A program made the position numbers and the translations under genes. The notes under the pieces are model-generated. The model was not told the origin of the DNA. It ran no database searches and saw only the letters and a list, made by a program, of their open reading frames with translations. This document shows, piece by piece, positions 34,961 through 46,470 of a DNA stretch of 64,000 bases (position 1 is the stretch's first letter; the number at the start of each line of letters is the position of its first letter). Origin of the DNA: Apostichopus japonicus (lineage: Eukaryota; Echinodermata; Holothuroidea; Aspidochirotida; Stichopodidae); NCBI RefSeq assembly GCF_037975245.1, contig NC_092570.1:6615001-6679000 (forward strand), given 5' to 3'.

Positions 34961-35309
34961 CTATCTACTAGTCATTGCAGGTGTAACGATATTTACAGCG
35001 AAAGGGTATAAAGATAAATATATATTTGTAAACATATTTTCAGGGATTTTTTTTTAAAGAAAATATATATTCGTGGAACAATTATTGTTATATTCAAAAT
35101 GGCTAGTAACGTAATATTGTCTTTCAAAACTTTAGTTTAGCTTGTTGCAAACATATTAGAGAATTGATTAACAGAACAAACGGTTGGTCACTGGAGGTAT
35201 TCTGTTTAGCCCCCCCCCCCTCCCACCAATGTCGGCTCCATACATATCACGAAAATCATCAAATGTCTATAGCTTCATCTATCACGTCAGATGTGTATGA
35301 ATCCCTCTA

Positions 35310-35567
35310 TTATTATGTCAAATTTGTATATAGCTAGTCCTATTAGATCAATTGTGTATAGCTTCCTCTGTCCCGTCAAATGTGTAACAGAGCCATACAT
35401 AGTATACATGGCTCTGATAAGTATAGCTCCCTCTGTCTCGTCAAATGTATATAGTTCCCTCTGTATCGTCAAATGTGTATAGCTCCCTCTGCACCGTCAA
35501 ATGTGTATAGCTCCCTCTTCACCGTCAAATGTGTATAGCTCCCTCTTCACCGTCAAATGTGTATAGT
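35310..35567. repeat. Minisatellite, ~28-bp unit GTCAAATGTGTATAGCTCCC
   Basis: At least seven units of GTCAAATGTGTATAGCTCCC plus TCT(G/T)CACC occur. The rightmost four are almost identical and the left ones are diverged. Inside, at 35389-35415, is a palindrome (AGAGCCAT / ATGGCTCT arms). It lies ~350 bases beyond the laccase stop. Confidence 0.9.
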
Positions 35568-36503
35568 TCTATATCATTTTGCTGCTGCGAACTCGGGATT
35601 TTTCGGTGGTAGACAATGTGAAGACTTTATCGAAAAGGGAAAGTATTTCATTTAGTTATAACTGAAAGCAATACCTCATCTCAATATATTTGCTCCAGAC
35701 TCTAGTGATTGTTGTTTGAAGGCGACAATGTTTTCCCCAATACTACCTCGGTACTCTAGAAACGGTTTTCAATGTACGTATATAAGTTTCTTTTAGGATA
35801 AACTTGTATGGTTAACAGGATATATACAGAAAGAACGATGAACGCATTTTGATCTTAGTTGCCATTATTGTACCACTGATGGGCATTCTGTTCTCAATAA
35901 TTTTCAAGAAAGCTCCGAAATTTTAATAAATTTTTATATGTGTGATCAAACATTTCTTTTTGAGACGCATAGCATTGTATTGTCTTCTCTGCTTTCGAAT
36001 GTCATAAAGGGGTCATAAGCGGGACGAATTGCCTCAAGTTTCATAATGCTCTTCAATACCCTCTCGAATCCCTCTCGAATAAAGTATTTAATATCAAACG
36101 ACGCGGGGTATGTTCCTTGCCTTAGCCCAACGGTATAGGCCTGTACAGTATTAAAGCGAACAACCACGAGCGTAGGTTATGTAACATCAAGCCGGATTAA
36201 TACATATTCTCAACTGTTATAAGTGTTTAGCAGCCCGATTTCACGACAGTTAATTAATTTATGATGTTAGGTAGTTGCCGAAGTTGGTCCAGCATGGTGG
36301 TTTCAGAATCGAACCGTTCAACGGCGTTAATGCTTTGGTCTATGCCTATAGCCTATCAATAAAAATTATAACGCAATCGTGTTACCCCTAATGTTCCGTT
36401 TGCTGGACAACAGGGGTCCTGTTTTCGGCCTATTTCAAGGCAATAAGGATTTTTGTAAAAACCAAAAAAAAAAGATAAAAATTCTGTAAAAGTGAGTAGC
36501 AGG

Positions 36504-36915
36504 CAGGGACGTAGCAAGAATTTTGAAAGGGTGGAGCAGAATTTTATTACACTTAACGGAACGCCATGTAAACAAACATTTTTTGTGTGCCCAAAATCCC
36601 TCCCACATTACAGGCAATAAAACAATAACAAGAATATTGTATTACGTAGTAGACGAACTTCAGTGGAAAGATTGAGAAGGGTCGCTTAGCTTCCTTCAAC
36701 CTGAAAAGAGGGCTTAATTCAATAAACTTTCATGCTTTTACTTAAATTTTATTTTTCACGTGTAGGTCAAAAGTGGGAAAAAAGAAATCAGTACGGTAGC
36801 CTACATAATTATTTTATTATAATTTAATAATATTTCCAGCATTTGGTTAAATTTTATTTTTTCAGGATACTCAAAGATCGCCCCGTTGCCCCCCCCCCCC
36901 CTGGCTACGTCCCTG
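36504..36915. mobile_element. Miniature element with CAGGGACGTAGC ends (412 bp)
   Basis: Left end CAGGGACGTAGCAAG; right end CTGGCTACGTCCCTG. These are inverted repeats of about 12-14 bases. The flanks GTAGCAGG and TTGACAGG match at only 5 of 8, so the target duplication is decayed or absent. The ends resemble hAT elements. Confidence 0.65.
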
Positions 36916-37934
36916 TTGACAGGAAGAAAGCGGAAATGTCAAGTTTACAGAGTAAAGTGTCATAAGTATCCTCAGAGCAAGTGAGACACGTGGAGAGCAG
37001 CAATCAGTAATTGTGTCTGCATGCATGCGGCATAAATACAATGTACAATGTTGGAGACGTTTTGTAACATATACTATATTTGAAGTCACGGAAAGCTATA
37101 GCTGAAACAGTTTAAAAACCTACAATGCAATCAGGAACTGATTAATTTAAATTTAAAAAAAAATGCCTGTTTTGCGGTCAACATATTTTTCTTTCAGATT
37201 TTATATATATTTTTTTTAAAAGCTAGTAAGGAGGGTTTTTTCCCTGACAAAATGAAGGGCTACACTGAATTTTCATTTATTAATTTCATGCAATGTGAAC
37301 ATATAAAGACTTTTATGGCAAATTATGGAAACGCTACCTACATGTTTATCGTTCGTTATAGCAGTTACTATAGATATGTGGCTTCATATTCCTTCGAATA
37401 AGTTGTGACAGAACCTGTTCCTTCCCTATCAACGAATGATTATACTGCTTCGGTTTGTGTGTTGTGTTTGCGTGACTGTCTGGACTTTTGAACGGTTTGG
37501 ATGGTAAATATAGAATCAGATAAAGGGGGATTAGTTAGTCTCACATGTGGTGACTATACGAAAAAGGGGACAGGAAATGTAAGCGGTCATTTTCGATGAC
37601 CGAACAGAAAAACTGTATGTGCAAAATGATTCCACAACTTCCTTTTCCAAGCCCTGGTTCGTAAGCACACTGGGGCAGCTTTTTCCACTCGTCATTCTTC
37701 ATTTTTGTGAGCCAAATCTGCTCTAAAGGTTAAACCCTTCATTCGAGAAATGGCGGAGTCGGCAGAATTTGCGCTAGAAGTATTCTTCCAATTCCATAGA
37801 ACGCGATGGTTTTGTGAATGAGTTGTTTCAGACCATTTTGTGCGGTCTGTGTAGATCTATATGACCTTATAGACAAGAGAAAGATGTATACATAGATAAT
37901 TGATAGGATATGAATTGGTGGCGAATATGTAAAT

Positions 37935-37954
37935 AGAGAGAGAGAGAGAGAGAG
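37935..37954. repeat. (AG)n microsatellite
   Basis: About ten AG units. Confidence 0.95.
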
Positions 37955-38016
37955 TGGAGATAAGTGGTTAGGTTGGTAGGCAGTTTCTTTTTACCGTGTC
38001 GCTACGTATATGCATC

Positions 38017-38286
38017 CAGCAAACACAAAAACGTTTTTAAAACGTTATTAAAACGTTTCGTCTTTTGTTTTGATAACGTTATTTGTGGTGTAATAAATAT
38101 GTCACGAAAACGTTTTCAGGCGATTTCAAAACATTTTTTCGTTAAAACATTAATATATCATTAATATAACATTAATATCTCATAAAAACTTTATGGCGAC
38201 GTTTTTATAACACCACATTTAACGTTATTAAAACATATTTTAGAGGCCCTTTTAAAAAATGTTATGATAACGTTTTGTGTTTGCTG
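38017..38286. mobile_element. Miniature inverted-repeat element with AACGTT-rich body (270 bp)
   Basis: Starts CAGCAAACACAAAAACGTTT and ends AACGTTTTGTGTTTGCTG, inverted ends of about 18 bases. The interior has many copies of AACGTTATTAAAACG-like phrases on both strands. No target duplication is clear and the superfamily is not assigned. Confidence 0.75.
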
Positions 38287-41114
38287 TATAATTTGTCACC
38301 ATACAGGTTTGTCTCCCTCTCTGTAGCAACTGGCTCGTTAATCTTGCACATCTCTGCCCACGATCAGACACTGATCTGTACACTAACAAATCAGTGCGAT
38401 CAGACGGGAAGACGAATTGTTTTGAAAGGTTCGATTCAAGTCATTAACATGTTTTTTTTTTGCGACTGAATTCGGATGATTAGCTCGTCACTGTTATATA
38501 TCGTTAATGATAAGAAATCAGATTAACAGCCTCTCAAACAAATACTGTTTTTAGGCTTGAATCCGAATCATGAGACAATGGTCATTTGGCCTTGTGATGA
38601 AAAGAAAAAATAAGGACTAAAACCGCAACCCTTGAAATAGAAGGGTTTTTCCTGTGTAACAAGTTTTAGCACAAGTGATTGGCTTTTAAGTAGCCAGCTT
38701 TTCTGGTGTGGTATATGGACTTTTATTCTATACATGTCCTTTCAGAGAGACAAAATTTAGCCTTCAAATCAGTCTTCTGGAAACGTTGATGTTATAAACC
38801 AATACTTTCATCAAAAAGTCAATCTGAGCTTCAGTGGTAGTCTAAAAATATTGATGTACTGCGATTAAATTCATAGGCAACGGTCATGTGCATATACTTA
38901 AAGGATTTTTTTAGTGTCATTCTATTGGGTATATGAACAAAAAATCCATAACTTTTTCATCGCAACAGTCCTAGTTCGGGGATTTTTCATCCTATATTTC
39001 AGGAGTAGTGAATTTTTTAACCTCTCGCCAACTTAAATCATATATTTTGAACAGAGGAGAACGATGAGTGCTGTGACGTCATCGCGGCACTTCTTTTCGG
39101 GGGCTGCAGGGACGTTATCATTAGCAAGCTACACTATAGCGAGGAAAGTTCAAATGTGAGGCTTCCTGAGTTGCAGGCTTGGGTGCGCTTCTGAGAACAC
39201 ACAGCAGACAAATAGCCTTTCGTGTATGGAATGCCAATGAGAAGTCTTTAACCATCTTGAAAATGAAATACTTGCTATATTTATGGGGTTAACATCTTTA
39301 TGTCAAGTTGTCAACACATGCAAGATATACATGTCCAAGTTCTCTCCGATAATGCAACAGCTGTTGCTTATTCTATGTCAGAAATCTGCACTCACTTAGC
39401 ATCACACCATCAAAGAGAGTAGATATTTTCTGCACAATAAACATACTAGTCTATGTATGTTGTCGTTTTGATGATAAAGAATACTGACTCTCATCATGAA
39501 AAGTCAAATTGTGCACTGTACTAAGTGAATGTTTGAAATTTAACAAAATAATGTTAATTTGAAAATTTCGTTTGAGGGACTGAATATGTCCATCTCCTTT
39601 CTGTGTGAAGTGGTGACAGGGGTGAGGGCTGTATGGGGGGGGGCAGCAGTTGACTACAGCTACAGGCACTACAATAGGAATCAATTGAAAGAGACTGGAG
39701 TGATGCAAATTACGTATAGGTCTAACAGTTAAGTGCTTCACTAGACATGTATGTATGAGCTCGCTGACCAGGACGAAAGCGTTTGACTTTTGTCTTGTAT
39801 GCAAGAAAAGCAATTTTAATGCGTGTACTGTCTAATAAATGGTTCACATAGACTAGTAGGAATGCGAACGTGCGTGTATGAAACGTGTGTGTTGTCATAA
39901 ACATGCAGTCGTTTTCAACCGAAACATAATTATGTATGAAACGGCAAGAAAAGAAAACATGTGAACTCCACTCTTTCGCATTACTGACTACCTAATTAAA
40001 AAATTAATGGGAATTAATTATCAGTTCGCCAAATCTTGAATAATCATTTCATTTCTAATTACTTATGCTATTCAAAACAACAATTCTTACTACTTTAAAA
40101 CCACCCGATACTCATAGCTAGTACAGTAACTACTGTTCATGTTCCGCCACCGTGCATCAGTAACTACTGTGCTGTGTTCGCAACACGGTAACATGTATTA
40201 CAGGTGGCACAGTAGTTACTTCAAAGCTGTTAAAACTGATGAAACAATTCTCTTTCGCAAGAGTCGCCATTTTGTCATAAAGCGCCAAGGTTTGGCTCGG
40301 TTCATGTAACCTCCGTGAACGAATATTTTCAATACGTATGTCAAAAGGTATCTGCCTATATCGAAACCCGCCAACAAATATTATTTTGCAATTAGTCTTA
40401 GGTTTACCCATATTTTTTAATTTCAGATTGACTGAACTATATGTGAATGAAAGAGTCATGCAATCAAATGATTATTTATTCAACCGGATAAACATATATC
40501 AAGTTTCGCCTTCTATCTTTCTAGAATGCAAATTAAGTTAAATCTTGAAAAAAAATCTACGAAAATGGAAAATACATGAAGATCACAACAATGAAGAAAA
40601 AAATGACAGTTTCTCGAGACAGAACACTCCTTTGCCACTATAACGAAAATTAACGAGATAATCGTTTTATTTTGTATCCTAAATGGTTAAATGGTAAATA
40701 TGTTACACATGTGACAAACATGTGATCATCACATGTTCGTCACAGTAACATAGTGTAACATAGTATAACACAGTGTGAAAATATACATACAATAGAAAAG
40801 GTAGTCGTTAACCACAATTTATTATGGTGTGTGCGAATTAGTCGTTCCCCTCAATACACTAAAAGATAAAAAGGAACAACTCTTCCACAAACATATATAT
40901 CTGACATGCATATTTGAAGACATAGAGTTAAACAAATAAACAAATGGAGGTTAATCACATGCCACTGTAAACATATTGACGCAGCTCGGTGATTTTTCTA
41001 CATCTAACATTTTATCGGGAAGCCGCGAGACTGATCCGTTTGTACTTATTGAACCCATCGTGCTGGTGCAGTCAATCATTAGCGTCATGCATGGGGGACA
41101 GTGTGAAAATTAAC

Positions 41115-41489
41115 CAAGGGCGTAGGAACCGGGGGGCTGGGGCGCCAGCCCCCCACCCCCCCAGTGAAAAATATGGGGGCGGAAGTATCATTCCGCCCCC
41201 CCCCCCCCCTTCGCAAGTCAGAAAACCCCTTTTTCATTTCCAAATGAGAAAAAAAATCACCAAATTGCATCTAAGGCCAGGTGAAATGCAAAATTATTTA
41301 CAAAATGGAGTGGGTGTTGAAGTGTGCTATATTGCACCAAATTGCATCTGAGGCCACCTGGAAATGCAAAAAAAAAAAAAAAATCCAAAAATTCCAAAGG
41401 GGAGGGGGACACCCCCTCCCCTTAGACCCCTCCCCAGGCCGGCCATCAGTCTTCAGCCCCCCACTCAAAAGTACCTTCCTACGCCACTG
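41115..41489 (+). mobile_element. hAT-type miniature element, family A copy 3 (375 bp)
   Basis: Ends CAAGGGCGTAGGAACC and CCTTCCTACGCCACTG. AAATTAAC flanks both sides (41107-41114 and 41490-41497), an exact 8-bp target duplication. This copy lacks the second TCATTTGGAGC of copies 1 and 2 but has a longer A run (near 41370). Confidence 0.92.
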
Positions 41490-42384
41490 AAATTAACCTC
41501 ACCCTCGCCCCTCTCCAATACTTATGCCCTACACACCCACAATGCCTTGCACCATGCCATACACCCTAGAACTCCCCATGAGCAAAATGCTGGACTGACA
41601 GTATAATTAAAGCACGCTTAATTTTTGAAAGATCTATCCCCTGTTGCAAAAACAAAACGAAATATTTCTTTTCTTATTGGGGAGAAAGTGAACGGGGGGA
41701 GGGGATGGGGGTTACGATGTTGAAAGAATATGAAAAAAATAACTTTTGTAGACAAGGGGTAGATATTTTCCCCTACAAAATGGACTTTATTTCCCCCCCC
41801 CCTCCCCCCATTACGTCTTCACAAAGGAAAGAAATATAGGATTCTTTTAATTTAACTTGACACGCCGTTCATTGTTTTGTATAGATAATGACCCCTGAAA
41901 ATCACAAACATACATATTCTTTCTTCTGTTTTTTTTGGGGGGGGGGAAGGGGTTGGGTTGGGGATGGGAGGGAGGAGAGGATTTTTGTGGTTATAAGAGG
42001 GGGAATTACGGATTTCTCCAGAGGTGGCACACGCGGTTCAAAGTATACAATTTAACTTACCACGTTTGACTAAGTTTCGTTCCCAGGGGTAGAACCATAT
42101 GGGCCAAGAGGTGGCCATTTGAAGAAGACTAGCCTATTTCTAAGACCCTTTAATAGCTCAATGCATTATATTCCTCGATCTACTGTAAGTGGTTCTCTAG
42201 TATGACTGACCCTCACCTTTTCTCTATCACCATTCTCTGTTTGTATCAGACTGTATTGTTTTCAACCTTAATTAAATTTACGAAGTGATAAAGAATCCGA
42301 TAGCCCGACTAATAAGAGGTCAGACTATGTGTCTTAGAAAGATATGTTTTTTTTTTCAATTGAAGGTCTTTATTTGTTCCCTTG

Positions 42385-42788
42385 GTAGTATATGTCGTGT
42401 CACTTCACCCCCCCTCCCCCCCCCCCGGAGCATCTACTGGGAGCCTTCGCCAAAATTGTACTGGCTCCCGTTTTTCTTTTCTTTTTAGGGAGCCTTCGGC
42501 ACTTCTTACTTTGGGAGCCGTTTCGAGGGCACCCGTTTTTGTGATTACGCAACCTTCAAGCGGCACTAAACAAAGGCTCTTATCGTGTGTTAGATGTATC
42601 TACACAAACAGCAGTCAAAGTATACAATATAAATAAAAGTAATATAGTTATCTGTTTTTCGGGGGCTCCCGTTTTTTGTGAATAAATTATCCCCTGCTTC
42701 TGTTACAAACGGGAGCTCAATAGATGATAGCTCCCAGTAGAGGCTCCAAAGGGGGGGGGGGGTGTTAAAGTGGCACGACATATACTAC
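42385..42788. mobile_element. Miniature element with ~60-bp terminal inverted repeats (404 bp)
   Basis: The left arm GTAGTATATGTCGTGTCACT, a C-rich run and CTACTGGGAGC are mirrored at the right end, which on the minus strand reads GTAGTATATGTCGTGCCACT, a C-rich run and CTCTACTGGGAGC. The middle has repeats of GGGAGCC and CCCGTTTTT. The superfamily is not assigned because the exact boundary and target duplication are unclear. Confidence 0.8.
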
Positions 42789-43760
42789 TACCCTTGTTTT
42801 ATGATGGAAATGTTTGTTTTGCCCGTTTTGCCCGTTTGTTCCAGTTTTAAGGTTTATTCATGTCAAACATCGCATAACATTGAACTGAAAGTTATTTCCG
42901 ATAATCACTTTCAAAGTTTTGCAGAATATTGCCTCCAAACAGGAACCAAGATATAAAATTCGGAGGATTACATACTTCCTTAAAATTCCACTACCTATTT
43001 TAATCAATTTACCTGCGAAAACGAATAGCTAAATTTAACTTTATCCTCATTTATTGAAGTTTCCTATGCGATTATGGTAGTTTTGTTTTGAAAATAATTA
43101 TACAACATTTAGTGAAACCGCGAAGCGAAAGGAAAGGGTAAAAAAAGCATTTTGGTCATCATTATTACCACTAAAAAATGCTAGAAATTCAAATACTGGT
43201 CCACAATATTCAGACATCAAAGTGTATACTATTTGCACGCTAATATAACTCACTAAACTTATTTGCTTACTTAGTTTATACAAACTTAAATTAGACTATT
43301 CCTATATAGCGGTAATCTAAATGACAATTTCTTTGAGTTCAAAGAGTTATAAATCTACAGGAAATAGTTTGGTCACTTATCATTCTACATTTTGGAACCA
43401 AATACTGATTATCTTTACATTGTAAAAGACGTACCCAGTGATTGTTTATGGTACCCCCCCCCCCCGTACCACACACCCTTCCGTTCCTACATGACGGATA
43501 CTAAAAATTTGAAAGAACATCCCCGGGAATTAATCATGTCGGTACCTTCACATTTTGTAGACTAGGACGAATCAATGTCGTTGGGTGGACGATTGGGTTG
43601 CATCGTTAATGAGCTAATGGGAGTATACTCGCCGACTAGATTAAATTGCCCACGTGATGTTAATTCTGACAATAAGTGACTAACAAGTGCCTATATACCA
43701 GTTAATAACGCCACGGCATCATATAAACAGGTGATGTTCATGTCACGTGTACGTATATAG

Positions 43761-44635
43761 CAGTGGCGGCGGAACCGGGGGGGCTTGGGGGGGGGGGGCT
43801 GAGCCCCCCAATGAAAAAGTTGAGGGGGCAAATGCATGATAAGCCCCCCCAATATTTACCAAGGCTCCGAAACGTGCATCTGCCCATTTTTCAATGCATA
43901 CTTGTCGATCTGTCCGATGCACACGTATACTATATAGGTGTAATAATTTTAGTAAATGCTGGGGGACCCTCGGCCCGTCCCCTGGCTATAGACCACATTG
44001 TCACCCCAACCGCGTCTTCACGTCCCGTGAAAAGTGGAAGCAGTGAGTGTGAGTACCGGTAAGCGCAACACAACTTCGTCTTAGGCCAATGACTTGCCTC
44101 ATTTCAGCCAGTTCTCCAACATCCCCTGAAGGATTATTAAACGAACAAAAACACAATATTAGCATTTCACCTGTACTGTATAGGGTACATGCATTCGTGA
44201 CAGTGCTTGGTTCATAGAAATTTGTTGGCAACTGCACATGGTTTTGGAATTACCCATTTGTTGACATTAAGAAATGATTTCTGTTTTTTCTTATGACATT
44301 TATTTAATTATTGCATTTAATTGCTAGTAGTAATTTACTACACTCAAAAACGTCTTTGCGAGTACACTACGAGTAATAGCTACTCTCTTAAAACACCATC
44401 GAATATACAAATTACAATGTTTTTACGTGCAATCTGAGAAATTGCAGGCTTGAGACCCATATTTTAGGGCAAGGTATTCGCAGCATAAAACACTCGGGAA
44501 GTGCCGTTTCCGGCCATCTGGGGGTTTGAAAAACCCAAAATTTTCTTGTACGCTCCGCGCCAACTGATGGTGGCGCTCCGCTTAGATAGTCTCCACACAT
44601 TAGCCCCCAATAATTTTCCCGTTCCGCCGCGCCTG
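43761..44635. mobile_element. hAT-type non-autonomous element (875 bp), exact 8-bp target duplication
   Basis: Left end CAGTGGCGGCGGAACCGGG; right end CCCGTTCCGCCGCGCCTG. These are inverted repeats of ~18 bases. GTATATAG flanks both sides (43753-43760 and 44636-44643). Near the right end it shares TACGCTCCGCGCCAACTG and GGTGGCGCTCCGCTTAGATA with the element at 52420. It is longer than the others, but no transposase frame is visible. Confidence 0.88.
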
Positions 44636-45296
44636 GTATATAGGCTAACTCACAATGAATTTGATATCTTACGGGGACTAATTATAACCTAAAAACTGAT
44701 TTTTGCTTCTTTCCCTTCAAATTCAAACGAGTACATATAAAATCTGCAGAACAATACGAATGTGTGAAGGGGTGTTCTTTTACGTTAGTGTTCCAAACTG
44801 TCATGTGATCAGTGATATGCGAAATACCGATCCCTTTCATCTCAGCTCGTGAAGTCAAGCGAGTCTATAAATAAGGATGAATTAATTTTCATATTTTTTT
44901 TATTATCGTAGATGTGTTACCAGAAACCCGAGGAGGAGGTCCTTATTTAATTAATAACAACGAAACACGCCTAATTACCACATGCAGGAATGTATACACA
45001 TGGTATAACATATAGGTCAAATAAGCTTTTAAGTTCTACATGCACCTTTCAAAAGTGTAAGGTTGAAACACTGGTTTGATTTCTTCTTAGCCAATCAGAA
45101 GAACATAAACAAGATAAGAGTTAGTACCGGGTCAGGGTCTAAGGACGCCAGACATTTAGAGAGACTCATTTAAGTAAACCCGTTGCCTGTGGATTGATTC
45201 AGTTGCCCGGGTATACCTCGAGCAGGCTGTACTTGCGTTTTCAGTATACTTTACAGCAGTTCGTGATTGAACAGGAAACCAGCTTTGCCAACAACC

Positions 45297-46432
45297 ATGG
45301 AGGGAGTGGCAGCCATCATTCTCCTGGTGGTATTAATCAATATAACGAATGGTAAGTATATTTTTGCAATTAGTTTTAGTTTTAGTCTCTGACCCTCCAA
45401 ATTTTCCCTTTAGATTTTACTGATGTGTATAGTAAAACAAATAAACTGTCTCAATAGGAAAATGTTTTGCGGGTTGCACGCATAGGCTATATGCAGTAAA
45501 ACTACTTGTTGAAAGTTTGAGCATAACTGACTTTTTAGCCATATTTGGTGTTTATAATACTAAATGATGACCCTTAAAACTTCATAAACTTCGCACTTCT
45601 TCTTATGGTTTCTATAGAGTTATCATAATTTACAATGTTGAAAAATGCGAAATTTGTGTTGAGTTGAACGAATCATCATTTATATATAGACAGATTTCCA
45701 CCACTACATTGTAAAGCCGACTTTCTCTCCCACTCACAGATGAAATATTTTACGGATTTCAGATACACTACTTCTCGCCGCCGTATATATTCTTAGAACA
45801 ACATTGACAGTCTGACACAGGCTTACCGATATTTATCACCCCTCCTTTCCCCCTCCCGTTCCTTTGACGTACCCCTTTTCCCCCTCTCACTACCGGTGAA
45901 TTTTTATCATCGATACTGATTTGAGAACTATACATTTAGTGTACTTTTGCCAAAAAGAGGTGCCTTAATTTTGCCAAATTTTGTTATGCTGTTTTATTTC
46001 CAATCTCGTTACTTGGTACTGTTTACTCACGTGACAGGTCAAGATGCAGGTGTTGAAGACTTCACATGTATCAACAACCAGATAGGTCACACGACCCGTT
46101 TTGTGCCCAATCTAGTAGCTGCTGGGGCTGACATACAGCCAATAACCTTTGACCGATTCCAGACAACTGGTGGGAATCAAATACAGATGCCAGCCGGAAG
46201 TATGAGGTCCGAAGCCACGGATATAGCAGTCCGCCCCTTCGAGAGACAGAGAAATGTTCCCGAGGCTACCCGTACTGGTATATTTGAATGTCGAACCACA
46301 GATGGAAACAAAGACATCTCCATAGCTGTTCCCATATTGAACAGAAATTCTCGTAAGTTTGTATCAAATCTAATAAACAATTATGATCTATTTTACTTAG
46401 CGCGTAGTGCTCACAATGGGCAGTTAACATCG

Positions 46433-46470
<38 letters not shown>

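Larger units (their letters stand above)
34961..45296. other. Intergenic region of ~10 kb without a recognised gene
   Basis: It lies between the laccase stop and the signal-peptide exon of the Tie-like gene. It contains a 28-bp minisatellite, an (AG)n run, several miniature elements (listed) and long C or G runs. No exon with splice sites and conserved motifs was found. The 3' untranslated region of the laccase and the promoter of the Tie-like gene must lie at its two ends. Clear core promoter motifs upstream of 45297 were not found. Confidence 0.6.

Noticed and set aside
35310-35567. CRISPR-like array
   Set aside because: The 28-bp units abut with no unique spacers, and the genome is eukaryotic; it is a minisatellite.
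43763-44062. 99-codon frame, a possible transposase fragment
   Set aside because: It lies in the 875-bp hAT-type element but shows no transposase motif; it is fortuitous coding in GC-rich ends.
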